Shown in pieces: positions 37,585 through 48,702 of a stretch of 64,000 nucleotides of DNA. The stretch spans positions 3,622,488 through 3,686,487 of the forward strand of contig JAJEKV010000050.1 in NCBI GenBank assembly GCA_021234155.1, written 5' to 3'. Within the stretch, counting starts at the first letter, position 1; each line of letters starts with the position of its first letter. Below the pieces are notes generated by a model. That model searched no databases, had not been told where the DNA came from, and was given only the letters and a program-made list of their open reading frames with translations. Origin of the DNA: Isoetes taiwanensis. Its lineage: Eukaryota; Streptophyta; Lycopodiopsida; Isoetales; Isoetaceae. The position numbers were made by a program, and so were the translations under genes.

Positions 37585-37614
37585 TTTTTCAACCCCACGA
37601 GTGATTTTATACCC
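37585..37614. repeat. Right terminal inverted repeat of the 7.4 kb transposon
   Basis: The reverse complement begins GGGTATAAAATCACTCGTGG. It is followed by TCAT, the same four bases found before the left end. Confidence 0.88.
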
Positions 37615-37618
37615 TCAT

Positions 37619-38210
37619 TACGTATTACAGAGTATGTGTCATGATCTAGGGGAAGTGATCCATAAAAGGAACAAGACCAATGAGAAGGAATATTGAAGGG
37701 TGGTAGGATCAAAGGAATCGAAACCGATGGTCTAGAGGAGTGCTGCATGGCAGTCCCTAGTCGGTTGGACGACAAAGAGATCCTTTCTCTGGGAACTGAG
37801 ACGAGTCAAGGTTTAGACACTAGAGAGAGGCAACGTTAATTAGAATTATGTTTATAAAACATTACTTATATAACGTCGAATAAGGTCTAATATAAAGCAT
37901 ATGAATGTAGTATGGATTGAATCATGGCAAGGGCCAAGAAAACTGTGTTATCAAAGCATCTACCAAAGGAAAAAAAAATAATTAAAGTTATGGATCGAGG
38001 AACGCCGATAACTGGACATTATTATCGTCGCCTAAAGAATATCCAAGGATATAACACATGCTGCTATTCTAGAGAGTTGCCCTGTCGTTAATTAAATTCC
38101 GGAATTAGTCCCACCAAGTGAGTTGATGTTATCATAACAAGTTGGCCGGACTTGCTAGATTACGTCGTGTCATTTGGTCGGTTTATTCCTAGAGGATACT
38201 AGCTTTATAT
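37619..38210. other. Large LTR element interior, no gene
   Basis: No convincing reading frame or motif was found between the right target duplication of the DNA transposon and the 27-base minisatellite. Confidence 0.5.
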
Positions 38211-38236
38211 ATGGTTAACAGTTATCCGGTTGACTA

Positions 38237-38445
38237 TCCCGTAGCTATAGCAAGAGTGCTTACTCCGGCGGCTATGGCGAGAGAACTTGCTCCGGCAGCT
38301 ATGGCGAGAGAGCTTGCTCCGGCGGCTATGGCGAGAGAGCTTGCTCCGGCGGCTATGGCGAGAGAGCTTGCTCCGGCGGCTATGGCGAGAGAGCTTGCTC
38401 CGGCAGCTATGGCGAGAGAGCTTGCTCCGGCGGCTATGGCGCCTC
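38237..38445. repeat. 27-base minisatellite
   Basis: Seven to eight units of GCTATGGCGAGAGAGCTTGC plus TCCGGCR, nearly identical. Being a multiple of three it keeps an open frame (AMARELAPA repeated), but the frame has no other coding feature. Confidence 0.95.
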
Positions 38446-38529
38446 CACTTCGTGGGTTTACCAAAGGCACGCCTCTAATTTAAATAGGAAAATAGATGCA
38501 CTATAAATACTAAAAAAAGGGTTATATCC

Positions 38530-38605
38530 GTTCAAGAAAGAAGTTGGCTTATTGGTAAAGGTGCTGGCTTGGGTGCAGAAGGTCAGGGGTTCAAGACCCC
38601 ATAGT
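38530..38605 (+). mobile_element. SINE-like, tRNA-derived sequence (copy 1)
   Basis: An A-box-like TGGCTTATTGG (38545-38555) and a B-box GTTCAAGAC (38589-38597), spaced as in a tRNA internal promoter, are followed by a T-rich stretch. It does not fold as an intact tRNA, so SINE head is more likely. Confidence 0.5.
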
Positions 38606-38689
38606 GCCTTTTTATATAAAAGTTGCTACGCAGAGAAATAGAGTACTATATGTGTATAAGAAATATATGAAACACACATGTTACATTCA

Positions 38690-38770
38690 AGAGAGAGCTT
38701 GGTGTGGTGGTAGGCATCTAGGCTTGGAGTTGAGAGGTCATGGGTTCAAATCTGGATTGGGGCGCCAAAA
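38690..38770 (+). mobile_element. SINE-like, tRNA-derived sequence (copy 2)
   Basis: An A-box-like TGGTGTGGTGGTAGG (38700-38714) and a B-box GTTCAAATC (38744-38752) lie 155 bases after copy 1, with a similar leader (TTCAAGA.AG.). An A-rich tail follows at 38782. Confidence 0.5.
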
Positions 38771-38989
38771 TAATATGTATATAAAAAAAATACGAAAATT
38801 TTTATATGGCAGAAATACGCGTTTTATACGGTCGGGCGCCGACGGCATTATACGCGCTCCTACCATGATCCTGAGTCGCCGAAAAGCAGGCGGCGCCCGA
38901 GTTGACTTTCGGGGCCCCTCCTTGACCATTTTTCGCCAGCTAACGACTGTCTAGGGCACTACAACCCCAAAATTTGTTCCACAGTTGAA

Positions 38990-39270
38990 AACAACAGTAA
39001 AAACACACTACGGGTTGTTTTTTTGAAGATTTGAAAAAAACCTACACGTAGTTATACGGAGGTGTGGTTTTTCAAGGATATGCTGTAGTTTTTCTTAGGG
39101 AGCCGTAGTTTTTTTTTTTTAAGAATGTGTGGTTTTTTAAGGAGGCGTAGTTTCTTTTTTAAGGATGTGTTGTTTTCTCAGGCGGTATGGTTTTTTGAAG
39201 GGATGTTTTTTTTAAGGTGTTGTTTTTTAAGGTAGTGTTTTTTTTTAGGTGTGGGTTTTTATGGTTTTCT
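38990..39270. repeat. T-rich degenerate minisatellite
   Basis: Repeated GTAGTTTTTT(T)AAGG.TGTG blocks of roughly 20-25 bases are strongly biased to T and G on this strand. The units are too diverged for exact counting. Confidence 0.55.
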
Positions 39271-39486
39271 AAGAATCCATGTATGACCAAGTTGTCTGCA
39301 TGCCATTACAAATTGACACACTTCACTGGCATTTGGCTTCATACATGTGTGTGTGTGTGTGAGCTTCTAGAGCGTGAAACTTGAAGACATCCGTCACTTG
39401 GCAACTTGTAGAAGACACATTGATATGAAGAACCAAAGATGGACACTGGGTTGGCATCATATAGGCATTTCTTGAAGGACTCAAAC

Positions 39487-41015
39487 ATGCCACACCTACT
39501 ATAACATGCCAAGGTGGCTCAAATATGAAACGTGGACTCCAACATGCCACCTAGGCTCCAACATGCCAAGGTGGCTCAATCATGCCACGTGGGCTCCAAC
39601 ATGCCAACTAGGCTCCAATACAACGTGGCTCAAACATGCCATGTGGGCTCCAACATGCCAAGGTGGCTCAAACATGCCACGTAGGCTCCAACATGCCACC
39701 TAGGCTCCAACATGCCAAGGTGGCTCAAACATGTCACCTAGGCTCCAACATGCCACCCAGGCTCAAACATGCCAAGGTATCTCAAACATGCCACGTGGGC
39801 TCCAACATGCCAAGGTGGCTCACAACATGCCACCTAGGCTCCAACATGCCAAGGCGGGCTCCAAAATGCCACCTAGGCTCTAACATGCCAAGGTGGCTCA
39901 AACATGCCACGGCTCCAATATGCCACCTAGACGCCAAGGTGGCTCTAACATGCCACACGGGCTCCAACATGCCACCTAGGCTCCAACATGCCAAAGTGGC
40001 TCAAACATGCCACGTGGGCTCCAACATGCCACCTAGGCTCCAACGCACTGCCAAGGTGGCTCAAACATGCCACCTAGGCTCCAACATGCCACCTAGGCTC
40101 AAACATGCCAAGGTGGCTCAAACATGCCATCAAGGCTCCAACATGCCAAGGTGACTCAAACATGCCACCTAGGCTCCAACATGCCAAGGTGGCTCAAACA
40201 TGCCACGCTGGGCTCCAAGGCCACCTAGGCTCCAACATGCCAAGGTGGCTCAAACATGGCACGGGGCTCCAACATGCCTTCTAGGCTCCAATCATACATG
40301 CCACCTAGGCTCAAACATGCCAAGGTGGCTCAAACATGCCACGTGTGCTCCAACATGCCACCTAGGCTCCAACATGCCAAGGTGGCTCAAACATGCCACC
40401 TAGGCTCCAACATGCCAAGGTGGCTCAAACATGCCAAGGTGGCTCAAACATGCCACGCTGCCTAGGCTCCAACATGCCACCTAGGCTCCAACATGCCAAG
40501 GTGGCTCAAACATGCCACCTAGGTTCCAACATGCCACATATAGGCTCAAACATGCCAAGGTGGCTCAAACATGCCACCTAGGCTCATACATGCCACCTAG
40601 GCTCCAACATGACAAGGTGGCTCAAACATGCCACCTAGGCTCCAACATTCTCAAACATGCCAAGGTCGCTCGAACATACCACCTAGGCTCCAACATGCCA
40701 CTATAGGCTCAAACATGCCAAGGTGGCTCAAACATGCCACCTAGGCTCAAACATGCCAAGGTGGCTCAAACATGCCACATGGGTCTCCAACATGCCACCG
40801 TGCTCCAACATGCCAAGGTGGCTCCAACATGCCACCTAGGCTCCAACATGACAAGGTGGCTCCAACATGCCACCTAGGCTCCAACATGACAAGGTGGCTC
40901 CAACATGCCACCTAGGCTCCAAGGTGGCGCAAACATGCCAAAGTGGCTCCAACATGCCACCTAGGCTCCAACATGCCACAAACATGCCGCTATAGGCTCA
41001 AACATGCCACCAAGG
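39487..41015. repeat. 1.5 kb minisatellite of a 19-base unit
   Basis: Alternating 19-base units, CTCAAACATGCCACCTAGG and CTCCAACATGCCAAGGTGG, run for about 1500 bases with local deletions. The open frames in it (for example 39636-40154) are repeat artefacts. It lies near the 5' LTR of the large element, where gag would be expected. Confidence 0.95.
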
Positions 41016-41422
41016 CTGTCAATTTTCCAGGCATAGACTTTTTACCCAAAAACTACACATTGTTTCTAGCATTTTCGGAACAAAACAACAGGTGGGCTTT
41101 AAGTGTTGTTTTTTTTACAAAAAAGACAGCAAAAAACTACACATAGAGCTAAATTTGGGGTTAGTGTGGGGTATTTGGGGTACGCCCGATCCAATGGAGC
41201 CATTGCCGCCTTCATCCCAGCTACCTATAAAAAGTTATAGCCCCTCCAAACTTGGGTCCTCCAGTCGCCCTAACTTCTTTAAACCTACAATTTCTTACTT
41301 TAACCTATCACAAAGCCAAACATTAAAGAACTAACAATCACACTAGCTTAGCCTCCTACCTAGCCGATGAAATACGAGTTAGAGTTTGGCCAGTGCTATG
41401 ATTCCGGTCAACCAGAATCATG

Positions 41423-41434
41423 GCTCTGATACCA
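41423..41434 (-). other. Primer binding site of the 22.8 kb element
   Basis: The minus strand reads TGGTATCAGAGC one base inside the right LTR. It is complementary to Met tRNA and fixes the element's orientation. Confidence 0.9.
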
Positions 41435-41435
41435 C

Positions 41436-43100
41436 TGCTGACGCCTCCACGAATATATACGACTCCTGGGTCAGATACATACATAGGACTTTCCCCTCCC
41501 ATGGCGACCATCTCACCATGAGCAGGGCCCTCCGTCTATTCCGGCCACCCATAATATGGTGCCCGAAAGAAGGACACGAAGGGGTCATTCGGCCCACGCC
41601 TTCAATGGGACTCCTACGTCGCGGAAGCATGAATACAAGGTTAGCACACAGCATAAATCATATAAAATCAACCACCACGAAGGGTGGCTCATCCATCCAA
41701 ATACCAACGGCAAAGAATATGCATCTAAAACTAAGAAAACACCCAAACCTCAGGTTCTACCCCTACTGCACTCCAGTGAGGATCGACTGACGGTTGGGCC
41801 TCAAGAGATCAGCAGACCGAGTCTTGGCATGGCGCTATCGGCATAGAACATCGGGCTAGGGTTGTCCACTCCATCCGCCCCTCCCGTGCACACTTTGCAG
41901 ATGGGTCAATTCACTATGGCTTCACTATAGCCTTCCGCAGACGCAGTTCAAGGTATCACCCTTTGAGCCTACTCCAGTTCATGACGCCGTCCGATGAGGC
42001 AGGCCGGGGAGCGCCCCCTTCCGTAATCACAAGTGGTTCCATGGGTGAGCTAGAGAATACGCGCGCATCAGCGACCCCCGCATCCGCACCCCAACTTACT
42101 CACCCTAAATCTAAAGTGCATGGTGCCCCATACGGGTCACACCACTACACCCGTGGAGTGTCGGACCCATACCCCGCCTCTACGTGACCGCCATCGCCTA
42201 GCCCATGTAGGAGTCTCAGGAGCCTTTTATGTTCGTGGCAAGACCCCACCCCCACTTCACCACTTGTGTTCCTTGTCCGTGCTAAGCCAGTCCATAACAT
42301 CTATGACCCGGTGGGCTCTTGTACACAGCCGCATTATTGGGAATTACAGGGTTTTATCTAGGAACATACTAACGATATGAGTTCGAGGTCTCTACCCCGC
42401 CCCTTATTTCCCCATTTCCGTGAGTGATACCATACAAAGAACTATCAATCCATCCTTTTAAGAATCAAACCGTAATCGAATATGAAGAGAACTTACCTTT
42501 ACAATCAAGGGTTAGTTCCTACCATTGAAACACAGAGAGAAATGCACGTAACAAAGACAACAAGTGCCCAACAGGGCGCTACCCTAGAATTCACAACTAA
42601 ACTACCACTAACCAAAGGTTTCTACGGAACCGCTATCGGGGGTGCTTCCATGGTGTTGTACGAAGGGTGGCAAAGAATGTAGCTAGGGGTTGTTCGGTGA
42701 TTTTGGTGGTGAGGTCGCCATCAGCCCTTAAGGCCACCGCTCCTTGGGCCAAGAATGTAGCCCTTAGGCCAATCGCCCTTGGGCTCGCCTCCTCTCCTCT
42801 ATCTCCAAATGCTCTTAATTCAATTGGGGCACAAAAGCCCTAATTTGGGTGTCCAAAATGGAAACCATGCCTTGCCCAATCGATTTGGGCCAAGTGGCAC
42901 CCCCTTGTTGGTGCTAATTAACTAATTTAGCTTAATTAGGGTAATTAGGCTATATACTTTATAATTATCCACAATGGATTTATTAACATAGCTAAATAAA
43001 ACCATTGTGGTCGACTCCCACTTAGACAATTACCCCCTTATGTCCTAGTGACGTGTCCCGGCGTGCATACGTATACCGTATGAATGCCTGGAACGTCACA
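41436..43100 (-). repeat. 5' LTR of the 22.8 kb element
   Basis: The LTR is 1665 bases and directly repeats 20346-22057. It ends in CGTCACA followed by CTATT, the same five bases that precede the left LTR. Confidence 0.92.
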
Positions 43101-43239
43101 CTATTTTTGTATTGCGCCAATAATTTTCTAGCTAATTAACACCACGTGGCACAACAACTATGCATGTGGATGTTACAATTTTGATTTATCCTCTCCATTT
43201 GGATATGACAGACGAAGGTTTGATGAGCAGTTGTGGTAT

Positions 43240-46156
43240 ATTTTTGTTTCCAATTTAGCATCGTTATTTTAGATATTATAGGCATCTGCCTCTAGTGGTA
43301 GAGGAGTATATTGGGAAAAGGAGTGGAAAAGGGAGTGTTAAAAAGTAGAGTAGCAGGCAGAAAAAGAGGGAAAGAACGGTTTGAAATCAATGATAATGGT
43401 GGTTTGATAATGGTTTAGATCTGGTGATAGATGCTCTCACTTCTTTTTTCGGGCTGCTAAGAGAATGCCTATGATGGCCTCTATTAACTCCCTTATTTTG
43501 CTTAATGGTTCAGAGTGTTTTGATCCGGTTCAGTTGAAGCAGTATCTCCACGACCACTTTTCTTCGTTTTTTTCCAGATGTCAGTTGCCCTTTCAGGAGG
43601 ATATGCATTCTGCAGTCTTGTCGAAGATCCACCCCATTGTGTCAGCTGAGCAATGCGCACACTTAGAATCGGACATCACCATCAATAATTTACATTCAAC
43701 TGCGTCTCTTTTAAAGAAAGACAAGTGCCCTGGCCTAGATGGTCTCCCAGTGGAATTTTTCCAGGAATATTGGGATTGGTCGGGTTGCGATCTTTACAAT
43801 GTTTTTTGTGAGTTTTGAAGGTTCAGAAGTTTGGATAAGATCCTCAATACTGGCTTCATTTCTCTTATTCCCAAGTGTAAAGAGCCGAAAACAGTATCTG
43901 ACTGGCGCCCTATCACATTATTGTCTTCTGTGTATAAAATATTTGTGAAGGCCCTTGCAGACAAAGTACATGATTTCTTGATTGTATCATTCTCTCCTAC
44001 CCAATCTGGATTCTTGCCAAGGAGGAGCATTTTAGACAATGTTGCTGCTGCTTATGGGGGTACGTATTGGACCAGATTGAAAGGTCAGTGTATAGCCTAT
44101 CTTAAATTAGATTTTGCCAAGGCATATGACAGTGTGGATTGAGAATTTTTGAAAAAAAAGCCTCTTGACATTGGGTTTTGGTTAGCAGTTCACCAGTGAT
44201 GTTATGAAGCTCCATATCTCCTCAAGACGGTCTCCATTTTTTTCGGGGGAATCTTCCATCAGTATTTTCTACATGGAGCTCGCCAAGGATGCCCATTAGC
44301 TCCACTTTTGTTCATAATAGTAGCTAAGGTTCTCTCACAACTATTTGCTAAGGCCGTGCAGGATGGGATAGTGCAGAATATGGAGGATGGTTCACAGGAA
44401 ATATATAATCAATATGCTGATGACACGTTTCTCTTTCTTGTTGTTGATGCGGACAATCTTCAGAATGCAAAGCTTCTTCTTGATACTTTCTCTTTAGCAT
44501 CTGGAGTTCTTGTTGGTCGGCCAAACTATTCTGCATTATGGACGCTTGATGCCTCCTTGTGTTGCTGATTCTCCTTGGAAGGTGCTTCCTCATGGGAAGG
44601 CCACTAAAACTCCATGGTATTCCTATGGGCATTCATATTTCTACCTCCGATGCTTGGGATATTATCATAGAAGGGCTGCAAAAGCATTTGTTTTGGTAGA
44701 ATACTGCTAAGCTATCTCTGCCAGCGCGAATAACAGTTGCTAAGCATGTTCTAAGTAATTCCCACATCTATATGGCCTCTCCTTTTTTGACTTCTCAGTC
44801 AAAATTTCAGGTGATTCTTACCATTGTCCGAATTTTATTTGGGGTGGGAATGAGGAGCATGATGTGGTCAAGGTGGCATGGTCCAAATGCACTAGGCCAA
44901 AATTTGCAGGTGGTTTGGGTCGTATGACAGGCTTCCATCTGCAGAGTGAGATTCTGATTTCTAAGTTCATTTGGAGGATCCTTAAGGATATGGTTGACTC
45001 ACCTAGAATGTGGTTGGTGAAGCAGTCACTTGCACATTATATTCCTTTTGGGAAGGCTTCGTTAAAACATCTTCTTCCTTGGAGTCTCTTTTATCAGCTA
45101 TGCCCTTTTTCTAATGCCTCCCCTTACTAGAGTCTTGGGAGACAGTAGGGACCTTATTTCGTATCGATCTTGTTGCATGTCATCAATTGAGTGCTCTTTG
45201 TTGGTGGATATATATGGAAAATAATCTTCCACTTTGCGTCTCAGTTCATCCATTAACTCAACGGCGTTAGAGGTTAGCAGGAATCCTGACAGTTGCGACA
45301 TGGTATGATTCTGGCCAGTTAGCGACATGGCAAATCCTTCAAACAAAATTCTTATTGTCCCGATGGGACAGACCTATTTGGCAAAAGGTTGCTAATACTC
45401 TGCCATTGGTTGCTCCAGAGGCTATTGAAGGTTGCATGTGGATTTCCCACCAGAGTGTTCATTAGCATAGGCTTGTGAACTCTATGTATAGGCTTCTTGT
45501 CAATGGTGATATCCTTCCGCCATCCACTAAGTGGTCCCTTCAGCTCCCAGCTCTTAGTTGGAGACGTATGTGGACTTGGACTTGGGATAAACTACTACAT
45601 CCTAAAGAGGCTGCGCTTTGGTGGCAGATTCTTCACAGATGCCCTCGTGTGAATGTGCTCGTCCACAGATTTGATCCTCGAGTGTCAGCATTTTGCCCAC
45701 TGTGCAAGCAAAGGGACGAGACAATTGAGCATTCTTTCTTTTTATATGATCATCTCCACTCTGTTAGGTCTTGGCTGCTTTCTCTCTATCTATCTCTTTT
45801 CCATGTGACATTGACAAGTCAGCAAGTGCGCTTGGCTATTTATCTGGATACTTGGAATAAGTTACAGAGCCAAGCATTTCATTTAGCATCAGGATGGTTG
45901 TTGTGGTCCATCTAGAAGCATAGGAGATTCTGTGTCTTCCAGGGTTTGGATATTCCTCCTGCAGTTGTGCTCCATGATGCACAAGCTCGAATTGCTAAGG
46001 ACCACCATTGCTCTTCGCTTGCTCCTGCCAAGCGACAATTGATATTTGAGTTCCATTTGAGTAAGTTGTCATTTTATTCCCGCCTGTGCTTTTGTATCTG
46101 GCTTTTGGCTTGGAGTTTCAATAAAGTTTGCCATCCATATAAAAAAAAAAAAAAAT
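43240..46156 (+). pseudogene. LINE of the L1 type, 5'-truncated, with poly(A) tail
   Basis: The reverse transcriptase begins near 43465 (LLKKDKCPGLDGLPVEFFQE), continues FISLIPKCKEPKTVSDWRPI, AYLKLDFAKAYDSVD and ARQGCPLAPLLF, and includes the catalytic QYADDTFLFL near 44415. The zinc-binding tail (FCPLCKQRDETIEHSFF) is at 45690-45745. An AATAAAG signal near 46121 precedes a 15-base A-run (46141-46155). The endonuclease part is missing. Stops and shifts at 43818, 44142, 44568 and beyond make it inactive. It follows directly on the right target duplication of the big LTR element. Confidence 0.9.
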
Positions 46157-46502
46157 GTGGTTTGTTTGTCTATAATGATGTTGTAAATAAAATCAATACG
46201 TACATGACTACTACATGGAAATTCAAAGATTATGCAAGGGGATGGTTACAAATGTGCTTTGAAGGCACACATTCTATATTATGTATTCATCCTTTTTTAA
46301 GGTCAATATCGTACTTTCAACTCATAGGCAATGTAAATCTATCTTCCTTTCTTCAAAATCATATTCCAATGTAACTTCTCAAGATACACACTAGAAAGCA
46401 CAAAGTAGCGGCGGCCTTTGCCGCCGCGACAAATTCTTGTAATGAAAAGGTTATTTGCTATGATTTGGAGCCGAAAATCAGCATTTTGTATTTCTAAAAA
46501 CA

Positions 46503-46595
46503 TTGAGGATGCACCGTTGACACGTGCCAAAAAGTTGAGGATGCACCATTGACACGTGCCAAAAATATTGAGGATGCACCATTGACACATGCAAG
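46503..46595. repeat. Three tandem 31-33-base units
   Basis: The unit TTGAGGATGCACCATTGACA plus CGTGCCAAAAA is repeated three times with small differences. The rest of 46157-47075 shows no gene. It includes the 3' flank of the DnaJ-type gene. Confidence 0.9.
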
Positions 46596-47075
46596 CGTTT
46601 TCCTTTTCTAAATCTATTGGCCCTTGATGGGAAATATGACATGGAATATTCCGCCAACCAAGAACTCCAAAGAGCAATACAATAAAGAGCCATAAAAGAG
46701 GTCATGGAATATTGCTAGGCAATTCAATATATGGCAACCGAGATTGTCTATCATTGGCAAATACTAAAAGAAGCTCATTATGTAAGATGATGAAGCAACT
46801 CTATAATACAAGTGAAGTTTAAGCAGCATATACTTGGAGCAAAGTAGGCAAATTTATGGCTCCCACATCGCCCATAGTGCATTTTATTTATGTATTGATG
46901 CACTATTTATGTTTTGCAAAAGATAGAAGGTGGATATAGAAATCATACAGCAACTAACTAGCAACTGCTTCCATGGACAGTAAGTATCATGTTCGTGACT
47001 ATCACTGATTCTTGAATAGAGCAGGATCAAGTGTTTATAGAATCCCCATGCTTACCTGAGCTATTGACTATCTTG

Positions 47076-47838
47076 CTATTTGTCCACTTGCCCTGCAATA
47101 TGTTCACCAAAGTTCATGAATCTCTTCACTATTTCTGTGTCTCTTAAATAAAGCAGCATAACTAGAAGTGATCCAACTACATACCAAGTTTTCCAAGCCC
47201 TTTACAGCGGGGGCATACAATTTGGCCCAAGTCCTTTCTAGCTGCATTAGCACTTAAAATAGTACCAGGCTTTCTGACAAACCCTGCTCCATCACATTCT
47301 GGACAACTGCCATCAAAGGCAAGGTAAGATTAAAAGATAGAAAGATTATAGAAACTTTAGATACAACTTAAGAATAACTGATAGTGTCATAGACAGAAAA
47401 ATGCAGGCTTCAAGTAACCCCATTTTCCATTGATCAAGAGACAAAATTAAGCAACAGAAGCCTTAGACCAATTTAAGAAAGATTTTACTCCCAAAATAAG
47501 GATATGAAATCCCACTGCAGAACTAGGTTTGAGAATGCAAAAGAGACTAAAAAGACCATTTTTACATGGCAAAAAACTTACAGATCCTTCCGAGAGAAAA
47601 GAATGGGGAAAGCACTTCCGACAAGTGCAATGGCGACGGCGCCGGCGATAAGGTAAGTGGTGCCCTCAGAAGAGACATCGCCAAATGCACAGACCACTTT
47701 AGGTCCTCGTTTGGACGGGGTTAGGGTGGCTCGTTGGAATGCAGGAGGATTCCGGAGGGGCAATCCCAAGCTTAAAGGCACGGCCGGACTAGAGGAAACT
47801 GGGTTTTGAAGCGCCATGGACATGATCGATGCAGCCAT
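47076..47838 (-). CDS. Plastid DnaJ-type zinc-finger protein with one membrane segment
   Basis: Three exons: 47838-47582, 47306-47185 and 47092-47076 (TAG), with GT-AG introns and consistent phases, giving 131 aa. Residues 1-50 are Ser/Pro/Ala-rich and end in a VVCAF-type site, a plastid transit peptide. Residues about 61-81 (TYLIAGAVAIALVGSAFPIL) form one membrane span. Then come two CxxCxGxG motifs, CPECDGAG (87-94) and CPRCKGLG (117-124), ending GQVDK. This matches the cysteine-rich DnaJ zinc-finger family with a membrane anchor, related to BSD2/PSA2-type factors that assist assembly of photosynthetic complexes. It lacks a J-domain, as expected for the family. No lesion was seen, so it is probably a working host gene. 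Exact orthology was not checked. Confidence 0.9.
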
Positions 47839-48378
47839 AGCCTGGTGCGCATTTTTCCGAGCTGCTGCTTAATAGCCATATCCAACCTTTACCTTATCCA
47901 TTTTGGGTCTATCTATGGTGATGATGTGTTCCTACAATGACCTGTTTAATTCCAGCAAGTAGGCACATGACACGGGCCTCTAGTTTAATCCATTTCATAT
48001 CCTTCATTTAACGTGGAAAAGTTAAATCATAGCCATCCTGGGTTGAAAGATAGTTATACCCTGGATTGGGAGATTGTGGACCAAAAAAATCCCAGCTCCG
48101 GATCCCTTACCTACCCCCAACAGGGCCATTCTTGCCCCTCTATTCCCCGTATCTGACATGCCTCAGAGATGTGCCACACTGCTAGCCCATCCCAGTCAAT
48201 CTCCTAACGCCATAAATCGCCACCGTCAGAGACAATCCAACCCCCAGGATCTCATTAATGTGGCATCACCATGTGTTATTGGGAGACCTTTTAGTGAGAT
48301 CCGTGGCAGCAGAGGTTGGTAATATAGATACAGTCCCAGTCGATGGGCTCACCCCACTACCTGGCAGGACATGTTGTT
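47839..48378. other. Upstream region of the DnaJ-type gene, no gene recognised
   Basis: Likely promoter and 5' UTR of the minus-strand gene. An 82-codon plus-strand frame at 48074 resembles nothing. Confidence 0.45.
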
Positions 48379-48510
48379 ATGTGGAATGGAAAGGGGGAAG
48401 GCATTCTTGCCAGCCCCCTGACCTGCAGAATTCGGGACCGCCGTTGAGGCGTGATCGGATTCTGCAGGTCAAAGAGCTGGCAAAATGCTTGACCCCTTTC
48501 CATTGCACTA
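48379..48510. repeat. Long imperfect hairpin
   Basis: ATGGAAAGGGGGAAGGCATT...CTGACCTGCAGAATTCGG is followed after about 12 bases by its imperfect inverse, CGGATTCTGCAGGTCAAAGA...CCCCTTTCCATTGCAC. The arms are about 56 bases. A MITE remnant or a precursor-like hairpin are both possible. Confidence 0.65.
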
Positions 48511-48702
48511 TGTCAAGGTAAGCTTGGCCGAATTCTGCAGGTTTTGTTGAGGCGATTGTTGAGGCGATTTGTCATTTTGCAAAAGAATGGTCCAAGAAAC
48601 TAACGGAAGGCTCATCCACTTACCTTGATGTACCTGACATGCATCAGGTACTTCAGAGGCCAACCCACCTCTCGAACCCCCCAGTCTATGGTGGGCCGTC
48701 CA

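Larger units (their letters stand above)
30202..37614. mobile_element. 7.4 kb TIR DNA transposon carrying coiled-coil/RING, FCP1-like and DDE-like genes
   Basis: The ends are inverted repeats of 30 bases with 4 mismatches, both starting GGGTATAAAATCACT. They are flanked by the same 4 bases, TCAT (30198-30201 and 37615-37618). AGCAAAGC motifs cluster just inside both ends and in an intron. Two converging gene units fill the element: plus strand 30336-33110 and minus strand 37285-33550. A 4-base target duplication suits Sola-like or Academ-like superfamilies more than hAT (8), MULE (9) or CACTA (3), but I cannot assign it. A few stops and frameshifts suggest this copy is recently inactive. Confidence 0.85.
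20346..43100 (-). mobile_element. Very large LTR retrotransposon, non-autonomous, with nested insertions
   Basis: Two direct copies of a 1.7 kb sequence (20346-22057 and 41436-43100) begin TG, end CA and carry TGTGACG / CGTCACA-type ends. They are flanked by the same five bases, CTATT (20341-20345 and 43101-43105). A tRNA-Met primer binding site sits inside the right copy and a polypurine tract inside the left copy, so the element reads right to left. The signals resemble Ty3-gypsy elements (AAGGTGGGGAGAATG before the LTR). No gag, reverse transcriptase or integrase is recognisable in the 19.4 kb interior. That makes it a LARD-like passenger that has also collected other insertions. Confidence 0.9.

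Noticed and set aside
38211-38483. A repeat protein with AMARELAPA units
   Set aside because: The frame exists only because the minisatellite unit is 27 bases. It is mirrored by an open frame on the other strand.
39506-40706. Long open frames in the 39.5-40.7 kb region
   Set aside because: They are produced by the 19-base repeat and exist in several frames at once. There is no domain or codon pattern.
39487-41015. CRISPR-like array
   Set aside because: The repeat has no unique spacers. Units are contiguous variants of one another, and the host is eukaryotic.
38956-41150. CACTACAACCCC at 38956 as a CACTA element end
   Set aside because: No matching inverted end (TTGTAGTG) was found at a suitable distance, and the sequence between is mostly minisatellite.
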